DNA of 51,380 bases from contig JASJAY010000009.1 in the NCBI GenBank assembly GCA_030066775.1, positions 1-51,380 of the forward strand, written 5' to 3'. Shown one piece after another: positions 27,039 to 35,643 of the stretch; the stretch's first letter is position 1, and every line of letters begins with the position of its first letter. A program made the translations under genes and the position numbers. The notes below the pieces were generated by a model. That model worked only from the letters and a program-made list of their open reading frames with translations, searched no databases and was not told where the DNA came from. This DNA is from Planctomycetota bacterium (GTDB lineage: Bacteria > Planctomycetota > PLA2 > JAEUHO01).

Positions 27039-28757
27039 GTGTCGCAGCGAACCGCTTTCTGGATCGTGCTGCTCGGCTGCGCGCTGGTTGCGTCGCTCTT
27101 CTTCGCCGGCGTGTTCGACACGGCCGCGCTAGAGGAGCCGGACGCGCACACGGAGGACGCCGCCACAGACGATCCGATGCGCGTCGACGGCCTGGAGACG
27201 GCTGACGGCGATCCCGCGGTGCTCGTGGGGCGCGACGACGGAGACCGCACCCCACGCGTGCCGCGCGGTCCGGTGCTCGTCACCGTCACCAATCCCGGCG
27301 GGCACCCGCTTGCCGGCGTGCCCGTCGTGCTCGGGCCCTCGGCCGACTTGCTCTCGCTCGTCGCCGAGTGCCGGTCGGAAGTGGCAGACGCACAGGGGCG
27401 CGTGCGCTTCGCCGACGTGCCGTACGACGGATCCATGTCGGTCGGGCTGATCGTCTCGAACGTGTCGTCGAGGATGTTCCGCGAGATGGGCGTCGTGCAT
27501 CCGGAGGGCATGCGTCTTGCCGGCCTCGACGCCCGCCTGCAGTCCGCTGTCCGAGTCAAGGCCGCCACGCGGATCCAGGGAGGCATCTTGGCGCTCGAGT
27601 CTCCGGTCGGCGTTCGGTACGACGCCCGCGCGTTCGACGCAGCCACGGGACGGCGATTGCACTCGGTCGCGTACAAGCCCCATCCGCGGTTCATCGATCA
27701 CACGGGCGCGGCATGCACGGCGCCACTGGCGCCCGTTCCACCCGAGCCCGGTGCACAGCTCGCGCTGTACCGGAAGGCGCCCCAGGGCTACGTGCTCTGG
27801 TCCGGTCGGTTGGCCGCCAACGGGCCCTCGCCGATGGCGTCCCGCATCGTCGTCCACGATCCGATCCCACCGATCGCCGGCGTGACCGTGTCCGTGCGAA
27901 CCGACGGGGAGCCGGTGGAGCTCGGGAACGAGACGCCCTACATGGCCGTCGGCGCACGTGGCTTCGGCGCGCAGCCCGGGGAGCCCGATGCGGTGGGTCG
28001 CATTCCCCTACGTCATGTGCCCTTCGTGCCGCACGCCACCGTCACGGTCTGGTGGACGCTGGCCGGCAATCGGCGTGCGCACGGAGAAGGCCGCTTCGGC
28101 GCATCGGCTTCGGAGCCCCTGCACATCGAGCTGAAGCTGTTGGCGCCCGTCGTGTTCGAGGACGTCACCGAAGAGGTCGAGATCGACGCCGACATGGAGT
28201 GGATCGAGGAGTTCGGCGAGTCGGAAGGGGCTGACCGCCCCACGCCGGCCCGTGCGCGGGTCCGCGTGCTCCGCCCGGACGGCACCCCGGGCGCCGGGGC
28301 GTCCGTCTCGATCGGCGGGATTCGTCGGGTCGCGGATCGGAAGGGCGTCGCCACCTTCTCGGACATCGCCCCGGGGAGGCATCACCTCACCGTGTGGGGT
28401 GCCGGCTGGGTTCCGCAGCGCACGCACGACTTCGCATCCGACCAAGAGGTCGAGCTCGACGTTCGCGGTAGCGAGGGGGGGCGCGTGCGGGTCACGGTGG
28501 TGGGGGCCGACGGCACGCCGTTGCCGTTCGCGTGGGTCCGGCTGCATGCGGGCACGCGGTGGATGGACGAAGCCGGCGGATCCCATCGCATGGACTTGGA
28601 GACCAGCGGGCAGGGGCGACGCACCTTCCACATGCTCCCGCCCGGCCCGCTGAAGCTGACCGCGGGGTACATCCACAAGATCAGCGAGCAGAAGACGGTT
28701 CAGATCGTCGAGGGCAAGACCGTCGACGTCGAAATCGTGATCCCGATCAAGGAGTAG
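27039..28757 (+). CDS. Membrane-anchored Ig-like/carboxypeptidase-regulatory-like domain protein, paralog 4 of 4
   Basis: A 572-residue protein starting at GTG 27039 (MSQRTAFWIVLLGCALVASL), with one anchor helix and an acidic linker. Family motifs: VTVTNPGGHPLAGVPVVL, DAQGRVRFADVPYDGSMSV, VGRIPLRHVPFVPHATV, VRVLRPDGTPGAGASVSIG, RVTVVGADGTPLPFAWVRL. The final motif that reads GVQRVDPYTDHRG in paralogs 1 and 3 has drifted to SHRMDLETSGQGRRTFHM, so this copy is the most divergent at that site. It ends 11 bp inside the convergent membrane-protein gene. No enzyme motif is visible. Confidence 0.81.
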   Translation: MSQRTAFWIVLLGCALVASLFFAGVFDTAALEEPDAHTEDAATDDPMRVDGLETADGDPAVLVGRDDGDRTPRVPRGPVLVTVTNPGGHPLAGVPVVLGPSADLLSLVAECRSEVADAQGRVRFADVPYDGSMSVGLIVSNVSSRMFREMGVVHPEGMRLAGLDARLQSAVRVKAATRIQGGILALESPVGVRYDARAFDAATGRRLHSVAYKPHPRFIDHTGAACTAPLAPVPPEPGAQLALYRKAPQGYVLWSGRLAANGPSPMASRIVVHDPIPPIAGVTVSVRTDGEPVELGNETPYMAVGARGFGAQPGEPDAVGRIPLRHVPFVPHATVTVWWTLAGNRRAHGEGRFGASASEPLHIELKLLAPVVFEDVTEEVEIDADMEWIEEFGESEGADRPTPARARVRVLRPDGTPGAGASVSIGGIRRVADRKGVATFSDIAPGRHHLTVWGAGWVPQRTHDFASDQEVELDVRGSEGGRVRVTVVGADGTPLPFAWVRLHAGTRWMDEAGGSHRMDLETSGQGRRTFHMLPPGPLKLTAGYIHKISEQKTVQIVEGKTVDVEIVIPIKE

Positions 28758-29193
28758 CGCGGCGTGCGGCGCGGGCGACGCGGATGAAGAGCACCGTGCC
28801 CGCAATGAGCAGGACGATCGGGATCCAGTCGGGCACGTAGCCGACGCCCATGACCGGGTGGTAGTCGCGCGTGATGATGCCCGCTTCGCGCATCGCCGGG
28901 CTGACCCACTCGTTGCTGAGCAGCAGCAACAGGCCCATGAAGTAGAGGATGAGCGCCCATAGCGACTCGAACCAAGGGCGCGTACGGAACCCGAGCGTCG
29001 CGCTCACGCCGCGCATCGTCACGACGATCAGCGCCGCGTAGCCTGCGCTGATCACCATGCAGGGGATGCCGACGGTGAGCGCGGACTCGAGCGCGCCGAA
29101 CGCGAAGAAGAAGGCCGTGAGCAGCACGCTCCACGCGGTCACGCCGATGGTCATGCCCCAGATGGCGCCGGGCGACAGGCGTTCGTCTTCCAT
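28747..29193 (-). CDS. Hypothetical four-helix membrane protein
   Basis: A 148-residue protein. ATG 29193 (MEDERLSPGAIWGMTIGVT) is chosen because AGGAG lies seven bases upstream; an in-frame upstream start at 29238 would overlap the previous gene. Four hydrophobic segments are seen: TAWSVLLTAFFFAFGALES, IPCMVISAGYAALIVVTM, SLWALILYFMGLLLLLS and WIPIVLLIAGTVLFIRVA. It lies 10 bp after the second dehydrogenase gene, so is the last gene of that leftward unit. I do not recognise the family; a link to membrane electron transfer would be speculation. Confidence 0.75.
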   Translation of the reverse strand: MEDERLSPGAIWGMTIGVTAWSVLLTAFFFAFGALESALTVGIPCMVISAGYAALIVVTMRGVSATLGFRTRPWFESLWALILYFMGLLLLLSNEWVSPAMREAGIITRDYHPVMGVGYVPDWIPIVLLIAGTVLFIRVARAARRATP

Positions 29194-29203
29194 GACCCGA
29201 CTC

Positions 29204-30208
29204 CTAGGGAACGACGGCCACCTTCGCGTGTCGGGCATCCGATGCCAGGTAGGCAGGCAGCTCGTCCAGTCCGATCGTCGTCTCGATCATGCCCGAAAGG
29301 GCGGGGCCGTGCGCGCCGAGCTGGCCGAGCGCGGCGGCAAAGTGAAACGGCGTGTGATGGAACGAGGCCGTCAGCGTCAGCTCGTCGTAGTGCAGATGAT
29401 CGGTGTCCACCGCGACGCGGCTGCCCGTGGGCGGTCCCCCGAAGAGGTGCACGATGGCGCCGGGACGCGCGAGGCGAATGGCCAGCTCCCAGGCCTCGAC
29501 CGTGCCCACGGCCTCGACGACGAGGGGTGCGTCGATGGGCGCCTCGACGTGAGCCGGATCGAGCGCGCTCGTCGCCCCGAAGGTCGCTGCCCGTTCGCGT
29601 GCGTGGGGATCGGGGTCGATGCACGTCACGCGACCGCCCGCGAGCGTGAGCGCCCAGGTCCAGAGAAGTCCCATGGGACCGCCCCCGACGACCACGGCCG
29701 GTTGACCGAGGCGCACCGGCGTCTTGTCCTTCGCCTTGAGCACGCACGCCAGGTTCTCGGCGAGCGCCGCGGTCCGCGCGTCGAGTCCTTCCGGGACCGC
29801 GTACGTGTTGTGCGTTGCGATGCGCGCCGGAACGATCACGTGCGTCGCGAACAGACCGTTGAACCAGACCATGTCTTCGCACTGCGCGGTCATGGCGCGG
29901 CGGCAGGCGGCGCACTGGAGGCACGGCGCCGAGTTCGCGGGCACGACGCGCGTGCCGACGTCCCAGCCCTCGGGGCCGTCGCCCACCGCGACGATGCGCC
30001 CCGCGCCCTCGTGTCCGAGCGGGAACGGAGGCGTGCCCATGCGCGCGTGGTGGCCGCGGGCGACGACCTTGCGGACGGTGCCGCCGAGCAGTGCGGCTTC
30101 GACCTCGAGGAGCAGCTCGCCGGGACCGGGTGCCGGGGGACCCCAGGGCTCGATGCGCACGTCGCCTGCGCCATGCAGCGTCGCGCGGCGAGCGCGTTCG
30201 ATCGTCAC
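29204..30208 (-). CDS. Medium-chain (zinc-type) dehydrogenase lacking the catalytic-site cysteine
   Basis: A 334-residue MDR-superfamily oxidoreductase. The GTG start at 30208 overlaps the upstream stop by four bases (GTGA). The structural-zinc lobe is intact with four Cys (CLQCAACRRAMTAQCEDM), and LGHEGAG and the Glu of ALAENLACVLKA are present. The first catalytic-zinc ligand position, normally G-x-CGTD, reads LLGGTVRKV, so the Cys is gone. The Rossmann motif is VVVGGGPMGLLW. It is adjacent to a second MDR with the opposite pattern of losses. The substrate is unknown; polyol or sugar oxidation is plausible for this branch. Confidence 0.86.
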   Translation of the reverse strand: MTIERARRATLHGAGDVRIEPWGPPAPGPGELLLEVEAALLGGTVRKVVARGHHARMGTPPFPLGHEGAGRIVAVGDGPEGWDVGTRVVPANSAPCLQCAACRRAMTAQCEDMVWFNGLFATHVIVPARIATHNTYAVPEGLDARTAALAENLACVLKAKDKTPVRLGQPAVVVGGGPMGLLWTWALTLAGGRVTCIDPDPHARERAATFGATSALDPAHVEAPIDAPLVVEAVGTVEAWELAIRLARPGAIVHLFGGPPTGSRVAVDTDHLHYDELTLTASFHHTPFHFAAALGQLGAHGPALSGMIETTIGLDELPAYLASDARHAKVAVVP

Positions 30209-31260
30209 TCCGTCTCCGGCCGCACGAGCACCTTGCAGACGTCCGGTGCGGGGGACGCCGCGGTTGCGATCGCGGCGGCCGCATCGGCGAGCGGGAAGCG
30301 GTGCGAGATCAGCGAGAGCAGGTCGATCTCGCGGTCGAACACGATCTTCGCCGACTCCTCGGCGAGGTCGATCGAGGCCGAGTAGGAGCCGAGCAGGGTC
30401 TTCTCGCTCACGCAGAGCTCGCCGACGTCCACGTCCACGTGGTCGCCGCGATAGGTCGACGAGAAGAGCAGGATGCGTGCGCCGGGTCGCGTGACCTGGA
30501 CCGCCTCCTGGATGGGCGGTGCCCCGGGCGCGGCCACGACGGCACAGTCCGCGCCGCGTCCCTGGGTGAGGAAGCCGCAGATGGACTGCAGGTCCGTGCC
30601 GGTGGGATCGACGGTCAGGTCCGCGCCGAGTTGCTCGGCGCGCTTGCGCCGGCCCTCGATCGGATCGGAGACGATCACCTGCACGCCGTCGCGACGCAGC
30701 AGCTGCATCAAGAGCAGGCCGATGCTGCCGGCGCCGGCGACGAGCGCGGTCTCGTCGGATCGCGCGCCGAGCGCACGAACGGCCTTGAGGCACGTGTTCA
30801 CCGGCTCGATGAACGCCGCCTCTTCGAGCGAGATCGCCTCGGGCACGCGCACGAGGCCGCCACGCTTCACGATCCACGGCAGCACGCGCACGTACTCGGC
30901 GAACCCGCCGCCCGCGGGCTCGAAGCCCGCCGTCGTGCCCGTCTGCTGGTAGAGCTCGTCCTGCGCGTAGAGCCCGCGCTGGCTCCACCAGGACGAGGGG
31001 TCCGGCACGTGGTGGTAGACCATCGCGCGATCGCCGACCTGCCAGTCGGTCACGCCCTCGCCCACGGCGGCGATCGTGCCCGCCGTCTCGTGGCCGAAGA
31101 TGCGCGGCGGCTCGAGCAGGCCGAGCTTCACCTTCTTGATGTCGGTGCCGCACACGCCGCACACGCCGACGCGGAGAAGCACCTCACCCGCCTCGACCTG
31201 GGGGATCGGGACCTCCTCGACGCGCACGTCGTCCTGGCCCCGGTAGACCGCAGCTCGCAT
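30205..31260 (-). CDS. Medium-chain dehydrogenase, threonine/sorbitol dehydrogenase-like
   Basis: A 351-residue MDR oxidoreductase. ATG 31260 (MRAAVYRGQDDVRVEEVP) is preferred because GAGG lies five bases ahead; ATG 31275 is possible and the frame is open to 31371. Catalytic-zinc ligands are present: Cys in GVCGVCGTDIKK, His-Glu in IFGHETAG, and Glu in AFIEPVNTCLKA. The lobe that usually binds structural zinc has no cysteines (MVYHHVPDPSSWWSQRGLYA). The NAD(P) motif is VAGAGSIGLLLMQ. It is the first gene of a leftward unit with the second MDR and a membrane protein, and is divergent from the quinone-reductase-like MDR gene with 94 bp between starts. Confidence 0.88.
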   Translation of the reverse strand: MRAAVYRGQDDVRVEEVPIPQVEAGEVLLRVGVCGVCGTDIKKVKLGLLEPPRIFGHETAGTIAAVGEGVTDWQVGDRAMVYHHVPDPSSWWSQRGLYAQDELYQQTGTTAGFEPAGGGFAEYVRVLPWIVKRGGLVRVPEAISLEEAAFIEPVNTCLKAVRALGARSDETALVAGAGSIGLLLMQLLRRDGVQVIVSDPIEGRRKRAEQLGADLTVDPTGTDLQSICGFLTQGRGADCAVVAAPGAPPIQEAVQVTRPGARILLFSSTYRGDHVDVDVGELCVSEKTLLGSYSASIDLAEESAKIVFDREIDLLSLISHRFPLADAAAAIATAASPAPDVCKVLVRPETE

Positions 31261-31354
31261 CGACCCCTCGCTCATCGCGGGAATCGTACCGCCCCGACTT
31301 CCCTCCGCACCAATCCGGCCGTGGCTACACTCCGGCTCCCCGAGAGGAGGCGCG

Positions 31355-32395
31355 ATGAAGGCCGTCGTCATCCACGAGCATGGCGATTACGACAAGCTCG
31401 TCTTCGAAGATCGCCCGACGCCCGAGCCGGGTCCCGGCGAGGTGCGGATCGCGGTCAAGGCTGCGGGCCTGAACCATCTCGACACGTGGGTGCGTCGCGG
31501 CGTGCCGGGCCACGCGTTCCCCCTGCCGATCGTGCCCGGCTGCGACGGCGCCGGCGTGATCGATGCGCTGGGGGAGGGCGTCAGCGGCCTCGAGGCGGGG
31601 CAGCGCGTCGTGATCGCGCCTGGCGTGACCACGAAGGACGACGTCTGGACGGCCCGGGGCCTGGACCAGCTCTCGCCCTCGTACGGGATCTTCGGCGAGA
31701 CGCAGGACGGCACCTGCGCGGAGCAGGTCGTGGTGCCCGCGCGCAACGCGCTCCCGATCGCCGACCACCTCTCGTTCGAGGACGCGGCCGCGTTCCCGCT
31801 CGTCTCGCTGACCGCGTGGAACATGGTCGTGCGGCGTGCGAAGGTCGAGCCCGGCGACACGGTGCTCGTTCACGCCGCGGGCTCCGGCGTCTCGACGATG
31901 GCGATCCAGATCGCGCGCCTCGCCGGGGCGAAGCACATCCTCGCGACGACGTCGAGCGAGGAGAAGGCCAAGCGCGCCGAGGCGCTCGGCGCCGACGACG
32001 TCGTCGACTACACGGATCCGAACTGGTCGCGCGAGGTGAAGAAGCGGACGGGCGGCCGCGGGGTGGACGTGGTCGTGGACCACGTGGGCCAGGCGACGTT
32101 CGCGAGCTCGCTCAAGGTGCTCGTGCGCGGCGGGCGCTACGTCTTCTGCGGTGCGACGACCGGGCCCAAGGCGGACATCAACCTGAACCTCGTGTTCTTC
32201 AAGAACATCGCCGTGCTCGGCAGCACGATGGGCAGCCTCGGGGACGTGCACCGGCTGCTGGGCCTGGTCGAGGCCGGCAAGCTCGAGGTGGTGGTGGACG
32301 ACGTGCTGCCGCTCGACCAGGTCGGCGAGGCGCACCGGCGGATCGAGAACCGCGAGGTGTTCGGCAAGCTCGTGCTGCGGCCGGGCGGGGAGTAG
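31355..32395 (+). CDS. Zinc-free MDR reductase, quinone oxidoreductase / enoyl reductase-like
   Basis: A 346-residue member of the quinone oxidoreductase branch. ATG 31355 has GAGAGGAGG upstream. The N-terminus MKAVVIHEHGDYDKLVFED and AGLNHLDTWVRRG are typical; Asn replaces the catalytic Cys, so no zinc chemistry is expected. The NADPH-binding motif is HAAGSGVSTMAIQIA, followed by GADDVVDY. Such enzymes reduce activated C=C bonds of quinones, enones or enoyl thioesters. The crotonase gene begins two bases after this stop, which points to acyl-CoA metabolism. The exact substrate is unproven. Confidence 0.9.
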   Translation: MKAVVIHEHGDYDKLVFEDRPTPEPGPGEVRIAVKAAGLNHLDTWVRRGVPGHAFPLPIVPGCDGAGVIDALGEGVSGLEAGQRVVIAPGVTTKDDVWTARGLDQLSPSYGIFGETQDGTCAEQVVVPARNALPIADHLSFEDAAAFPLVSLTAWNMVVRRAKVEPGDTVLVHAAGSGVSTMAIQIARLAGAKHILATTSSEEKAKRAEALGADDVVDYTDPNWSREVKKRTGGRGVDVVVDHVGQATFASSLKVLVRGGRYVFCGATTGPKADINLNLVFFKNIAVLGSTMGSLGDVHRLLGLVEAGKLEVVVDDVLPLDQVGEAHRRIENREVFGKLVLRPGGE

Positions 32396-32397
32396 CC

Positions 32398-33186
32398 ATG
32401 ACCTACGAGACGATCCTCACGAGCGTCGAGGACGGGATCGGCACGATCACGCTGAACCGTCCCGACGTCTTCAACGCCATCAACAAGCAGATGGTGGACG
32501 ACCTGCACGCCGCGCTCGAGGCGTGGGAGCAGGACGACGCGGTCCGCGCCGTGATCCTGACCTCGGCGGGCGGCAAGGCGTTCATGTCCGGCGCCGACAT
32601 CGCCGAGATGCGCGAGCGCCGGCGCGAGGACGCGCTCAAGGGCATCAACTCGACGCTCTTCTCGCGGCTCGAGACCTTCCCGCGGCCGACGGTCGCGGCG
32701 GTCGTGGGCTGGTGCCTCGGCGGCGGCTGCGAGCTCGCGATGACGTGCGACTTCCGCGTCGCCGGCGAGACGTCGAAGTTCGGTCAGCCCGAGGTGGGCC
32801 TCGGCATCATGGCTGCGGCGGGTGCGACGCGTCGCCTGCCCGCGCTCGTGGGGTTGCGGCACGCGCGGCGCTTGCTCTTCAGCGGCGCGATCATCGACGC
32901 GCAGGAGGCGGCGTCGATCGGGCTCGTCGACGAGGTCGTTCCGAACGACCAGGTGCAGGGTGCAGCCAAGGCGCTCTTGGCGCCGATCCTCAAGCAGGCG
33001 CCCGAGGCGGTGAAGCGCACCAAGCAGACCCTGCTCGCATGGCTGCACGGCGAGAGCGAAGCGGACCTCATGCGCCGCGACAACGCGACGCAAGCCGATC
33101 TGTTCGAGCACCCGGACAAGTTCGAGCGCATGACCGCGTTCCTCGAGCGCAAGAAGGCGAAGCAGGCGAAGAAGGCCGAGGGCTAG
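32398..33186 (+). CDS. Enoyl-CoA hydratase/isomerase (crotonase) family protein
   Basis: A 262-residue crotonase-fold enzyme that would hydrate 2-enoyl-CoA to 3-hydroxyacyl-CoA. Motifs: ITLNRPDVFNAINKQM near the N-terminus; oxyanion-hole segment AFMSGADIAEM near residue 65; LGGGCELAMTCDFRVA with the second oxyanion Gly; and GQPEVGLGIMAAAGATRRLP with a conserved catalytic Glu position. The C-terminal helix and basic tail (ERKKAKQAKKAEG) are normal. ATG 32398 directly follows the MDR stop. It overlaps the convergent SGNH gene by four bases. The next rightward gene (34774) encodes the 3-hydroxyacyl-CoA dehydrogenase that would use its product. Confidence 0.94.
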   Translation: MTYETILTSVEDGIGTITLNRPDVFNAINKQMVDDLHAALEAWEQDDAVRAVILTSAGGKAFMSGADIAEMRERRREDALKGINSTLFSRLETFPRPTVAAVVGWCLGGGCELAMTCDFRVAGETSKFGQPEVGLGIMAAAGATRRLPALVGLRHARRLLFSGAIIDAQEAASIGLVDEVVPNDQVQGAAKALLAPILKQAPEAVKRTKQTLLAWLHGESEADLMRRDNATQADLFEHPDKFERMTAFLERKKAKQAKKAEG

Positions 33187-34661
33187 AAGAGCTCGAGCAG
33201 CGTCGAGAGCCAGCCGCTCTTGTCGAGGCGGCGCAGGGTCTTGCGCAGGTTGACCATCATCGCGGGCGGCTGCGTGACGAGCGTGTCCTCCCGCACGATG
33301 TGGTCCCAGTCGAGCGGCGCGAGATCGGGTACGCCGGCTGCGACCATCGCGTCACGAAACGTGCTCGCGAGGATGCCGTAGCCGATCGTCGTCGGATGGA
33401 CGCCGTCGAGGCTGAACAGGCCGCCCTCGTCGACGAGGTAGTCGAGCGACAGCGCTTGCTCGGTCGATACGAGGTGGAAGAAGCGCGTGTCGAGGGCGAC
33501 GCGCTTCTCGCCGTCGTGGGTGTGCACGAGGTACGCCGTGCGCGGGTTCGCTTCCAGAGCGGCGATCGCTTCCGGGGGGAAGCGATAGGGCGGATGGCCG
33601 TCGTGGCTGCGCCACGCGAGGTCGTCGAGCACCTTCGACACGTCGACCAGATGCCAGCCGCGCGCCGTCGCGGTCTCGCGGATGATCTGGTTGTAGGCGT
33701 CGATCTGCATGTCGATCTCGATCGCCTCGGCGCGGGTCAGGTGCGGGTGGCGATCCGCCTCGAAGTCCGTGTCCCAGATCCAGGGGCGCGTGTAGTACTC
33801 GAAGTAGCGGCGACCGGGCGTGAGCCCTTCGCGCAGCGTGCCGCGCGGGGAGACGCCGCGCGAGACGGGCGGAATGGTCACGTGGGGGACCGTGCCGACG
33901 AACACGCGCTCGGCGCCTACGGCGTCGATGGCGTCGGCCGCGCGCTCGTAGTGGAGCGCGAAGTGCTCGGGCGCGTAGAGGTTGCCGGGACGCTCGGGTC
34001 GCGTGTTGTCGAGATCGGCCGCCTGGACGTACTGGATCTCGAGCGAGGTCACGGTGCCCAGGCAGTTGTTGGCGCCCAGGAACACGATCAGGTTCTCGAC
34101 CCCGCCGTCGGCAGCGAGGGTGCGGGCGGCATCGAGCGGGGCCACGTCGTTGAGGGAAGGATCGAGGGCCGGGTTCACAACGCGGCGGCCGGTGCGGTAC
34201 ATCGGGTCGTTGGGGATCTGGCTGAGCCAGCTGTCGCTCGGCGCCCCGATCGCGCTGTCGCAGACGGCGCTCGTCAGCGTGCGCGCGTCGTCCACCTCGT
34301 AGCCCCAGACCGCGAGGTTGTGGTGACGCGGCGGCTGGGGCTGTGGCCCGCTTCCCGGTCCCCGCTCCCAGTGGTCCTCCACGTCGTCCAAGAGGCCGCG
34401 CGCGAAGATCCCCATGCCCAGTACCTGCCACGCCTCGATCGCCTCACCGTAGCGATCGCTCAAGCGGCCGATGAGGCGCTCGAGGTTGATTGGCAGCCCG
34501 CCCAGGGCGAAGAAGTCGGGCACGTCGAACCGGGAGCCGACCCCGAGCGCGCGCGCCAGCAGCGCGGGGTAGGAGACGTCCGTGCGGTGGATCGCACCGC
34601 TCATGAAGCCCTGGCTCAGGCTGTCGCCGATGGCGACCAGGCGGTGCGCGGCACTCCCCAT
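33183..34661 (-). CDS. SGNH/GDSL-type hydrolase
   Basis: A 492-residue hydrolase starting at ATG 34661 with no signal peptide (MGSAAHRLVAIGDSLSQGFM). The nucleophile Ser is in block I GDSLS at residues 12-16; block III appears as LGANNCLGT near 197; block V Asp-x-x-His is in LDGVHPTTIGYGI near 417. Family members are esterases or lipases acting on acyl or acetyl esters. At 492 residues it is longer than the common ~200-350; the extra length sits between blocks III and V. The gene interrupts, on the opposite strand, the acyl-CoA gene set on either side of it, so a role in lipid turnover is possible but unproven. Confidence 0.87.
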   Translation of the reverse strand: MGSAAHRLVAIGDSLSQGFMSGAIHRTDVSYPALLARALGVGSRFDVPDFFALGGLPINLERLIGRLSDRYGEAIEAWQVLGMGIFARGLLDDVEDHWERGPGSGPQPQPPRHHNLAVWGYEVDDARTLTSAVCDSAIGAPSDSWLSQIPNDPMYRTGRRVVNPALDPSLNDVAPLDAARTLAADGGVENLIVFLGANNCLGTVTSLEIQYVQAADLDNTRPERPGNLYAPEHFALHYERAADAIDAVGAERVFVGTVPHVTIPPVSRGVSPRGTLREGLTPGRRYFEYYTRPWIWDTDFEADRHPHLTRAEAIEIDMQIDAYNQIIRETATARGWHLVDVSKVLDDLAWRSHDGHPPYRFPPEAIAALEANPRTAYLVHTHDGEKRVALDTRFFHLVSTEQALSLDYLVDEGGLFSLDGVHPTTIGYGILASTFRDAMVAAGVPDLAPLDWDHIVREDTLVTQPPAMMVNLRKTLRRLDKSGWLSTLLELF

Positions 34662-34773
34662 GGCGCGACTCTCCTTCCGCGAAGACGGTACCCGCGGCGC
34701 GGGATTCCCTGCGGCCCGTTTCCGCGCATTCCTACGATCACGCGCTCACCCCTCGGGAGTCGCGGAGTCCCTC

Positions 34774-35631
34774 ATGAGCACCCAGAACGTCCTCGTCATC
34801 GGCGCCGGCACCATGGGCCACGGCATCGCGCACGTCGCGGCCGCGGCGGGTTTCGACGCGTACCTCTACGACGTCGCGAGCGACCTGGTCGAGACGGGCC
34901 TCGCCAAGGTCAAGGCGAACCTCCAGAAGGGGGTCGACCGCGGCAAGGTGACGGAAGAGGCGCGTGACGCCGCGCTCGCACGCTTGCACGCGGCGCCCGG
35001 TGACCTGAAGGAAGCGGCCTCGAACGCCGACCTCGTGGTCGAGGCGGTGCCCGAGCGGATCGAGCTCAAGCGCCAGATCTTCGGCGACCTGGAGGCGGCC
35101 GCGCCGGCGCACGCGATCTTGGCGTCGAACACGTCGTCCCTGCCGGTCACGGCGATCGCGGAAGCGACGTCGCGTCCCGACAAGGTGATCGGGATGCACT
35201 TCTTCAACCCGGTGCACCTGATGAAGCTGCTCGAGATCGTGAAGACCGAGCAGACCTCCGACGAGACGGTCGCGGCGACGCGCGCCATTGGCGAGAAGAT
35301 GGGCAAGACCTGCGTCGTCGTGAAGGACTCGCCCGGCTTCGCCACGAGCCGCCTCGGCCTCGTGCTCGGCCTCGAGGCGATCCGCATGGTCGAGGAAGGC
35401 GTGGCCAGCGCGCAGGACATCGACACCGCGCTCGAGCTCGGCTACCGCCACCCCATGGGCCCGCTCAAACTGACGGACCTCGTCGGTCTCGACGTGCGCC
35501 TCGGCATCGCCGAGCACCTCGCCAAGGAGCTCGACGACCGCCGCTTCGATCCCCCGCAGCTCCTCCGCGACCTCGTCGCCGACGGCAAGCTCGGCAAGAA
35601 GTCCGGACAGGGCTTCTACACCTGGGAGTAG
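34774..35631 (+). CDS. 3-hydroxyacyl-CoA (3-hydroxybutyryl-CoA) dehydrogenase
   Basis: A 285-residue NAD-dependent dehydrogenase that interconverts 3-hydroxyacyl-CoA and 3-oxoacyl-CoA. The N-terminus NVLVIGAGTMGHGIAHVAA is the Rossmann dinucleotide site; SNTSSLPVTAIA, GMHFFNPVHLMKLLEIV with the catalytic His, and DSPGFATSRL are family hallmarks; the C-terminal domain ends with GQGFYTWE. The length matches stand-alone Hbd/PaaH (about 280). The start is ATG 34774; the frame is open upstream but not conserved. It is convergent with the molybdopterin oxidoreductase gene, 12 bp away. With the crotonase and MDR genes it could form a short beta-oxidation or reverse pathway. Confidence 0.94.
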   Translation: MSTQNVLVIGAGTMGHGIAHVAAAAGFDAYLYDVASDLVETGLAKVKANLQKGVDRGKVTEEARDAALARLHAAPGDLKEAASNADLVVEAVPERIELKRQIFGDLEAAAPAHAILASNTSSLPVTAIAEATSRPDKVIGMHFFNPVHLMKLLEIVKTEQTSDETVAATRAIGEKMGKTCVVVKDSPGFATSRLGLVLGLEAIRMVEEGVASAQDIDTALELGYRHPMGPLKLTDLVGLDVRLGIAEHLAKELDDRRFDPPQLLRDLVADGKLGKKSGQGFYTWE

Positions 35632-35643
35632 AGCGACTCCCGC

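Noticed and set aside
30091..32397. Rightward frame extending far upstream of the crotonase
   Set aside because: The upstream part is antisense to one dehydrogenase and out of frame over another; the crotonase domain starts exactly at ATG 32398, two bases after the preceding stop.
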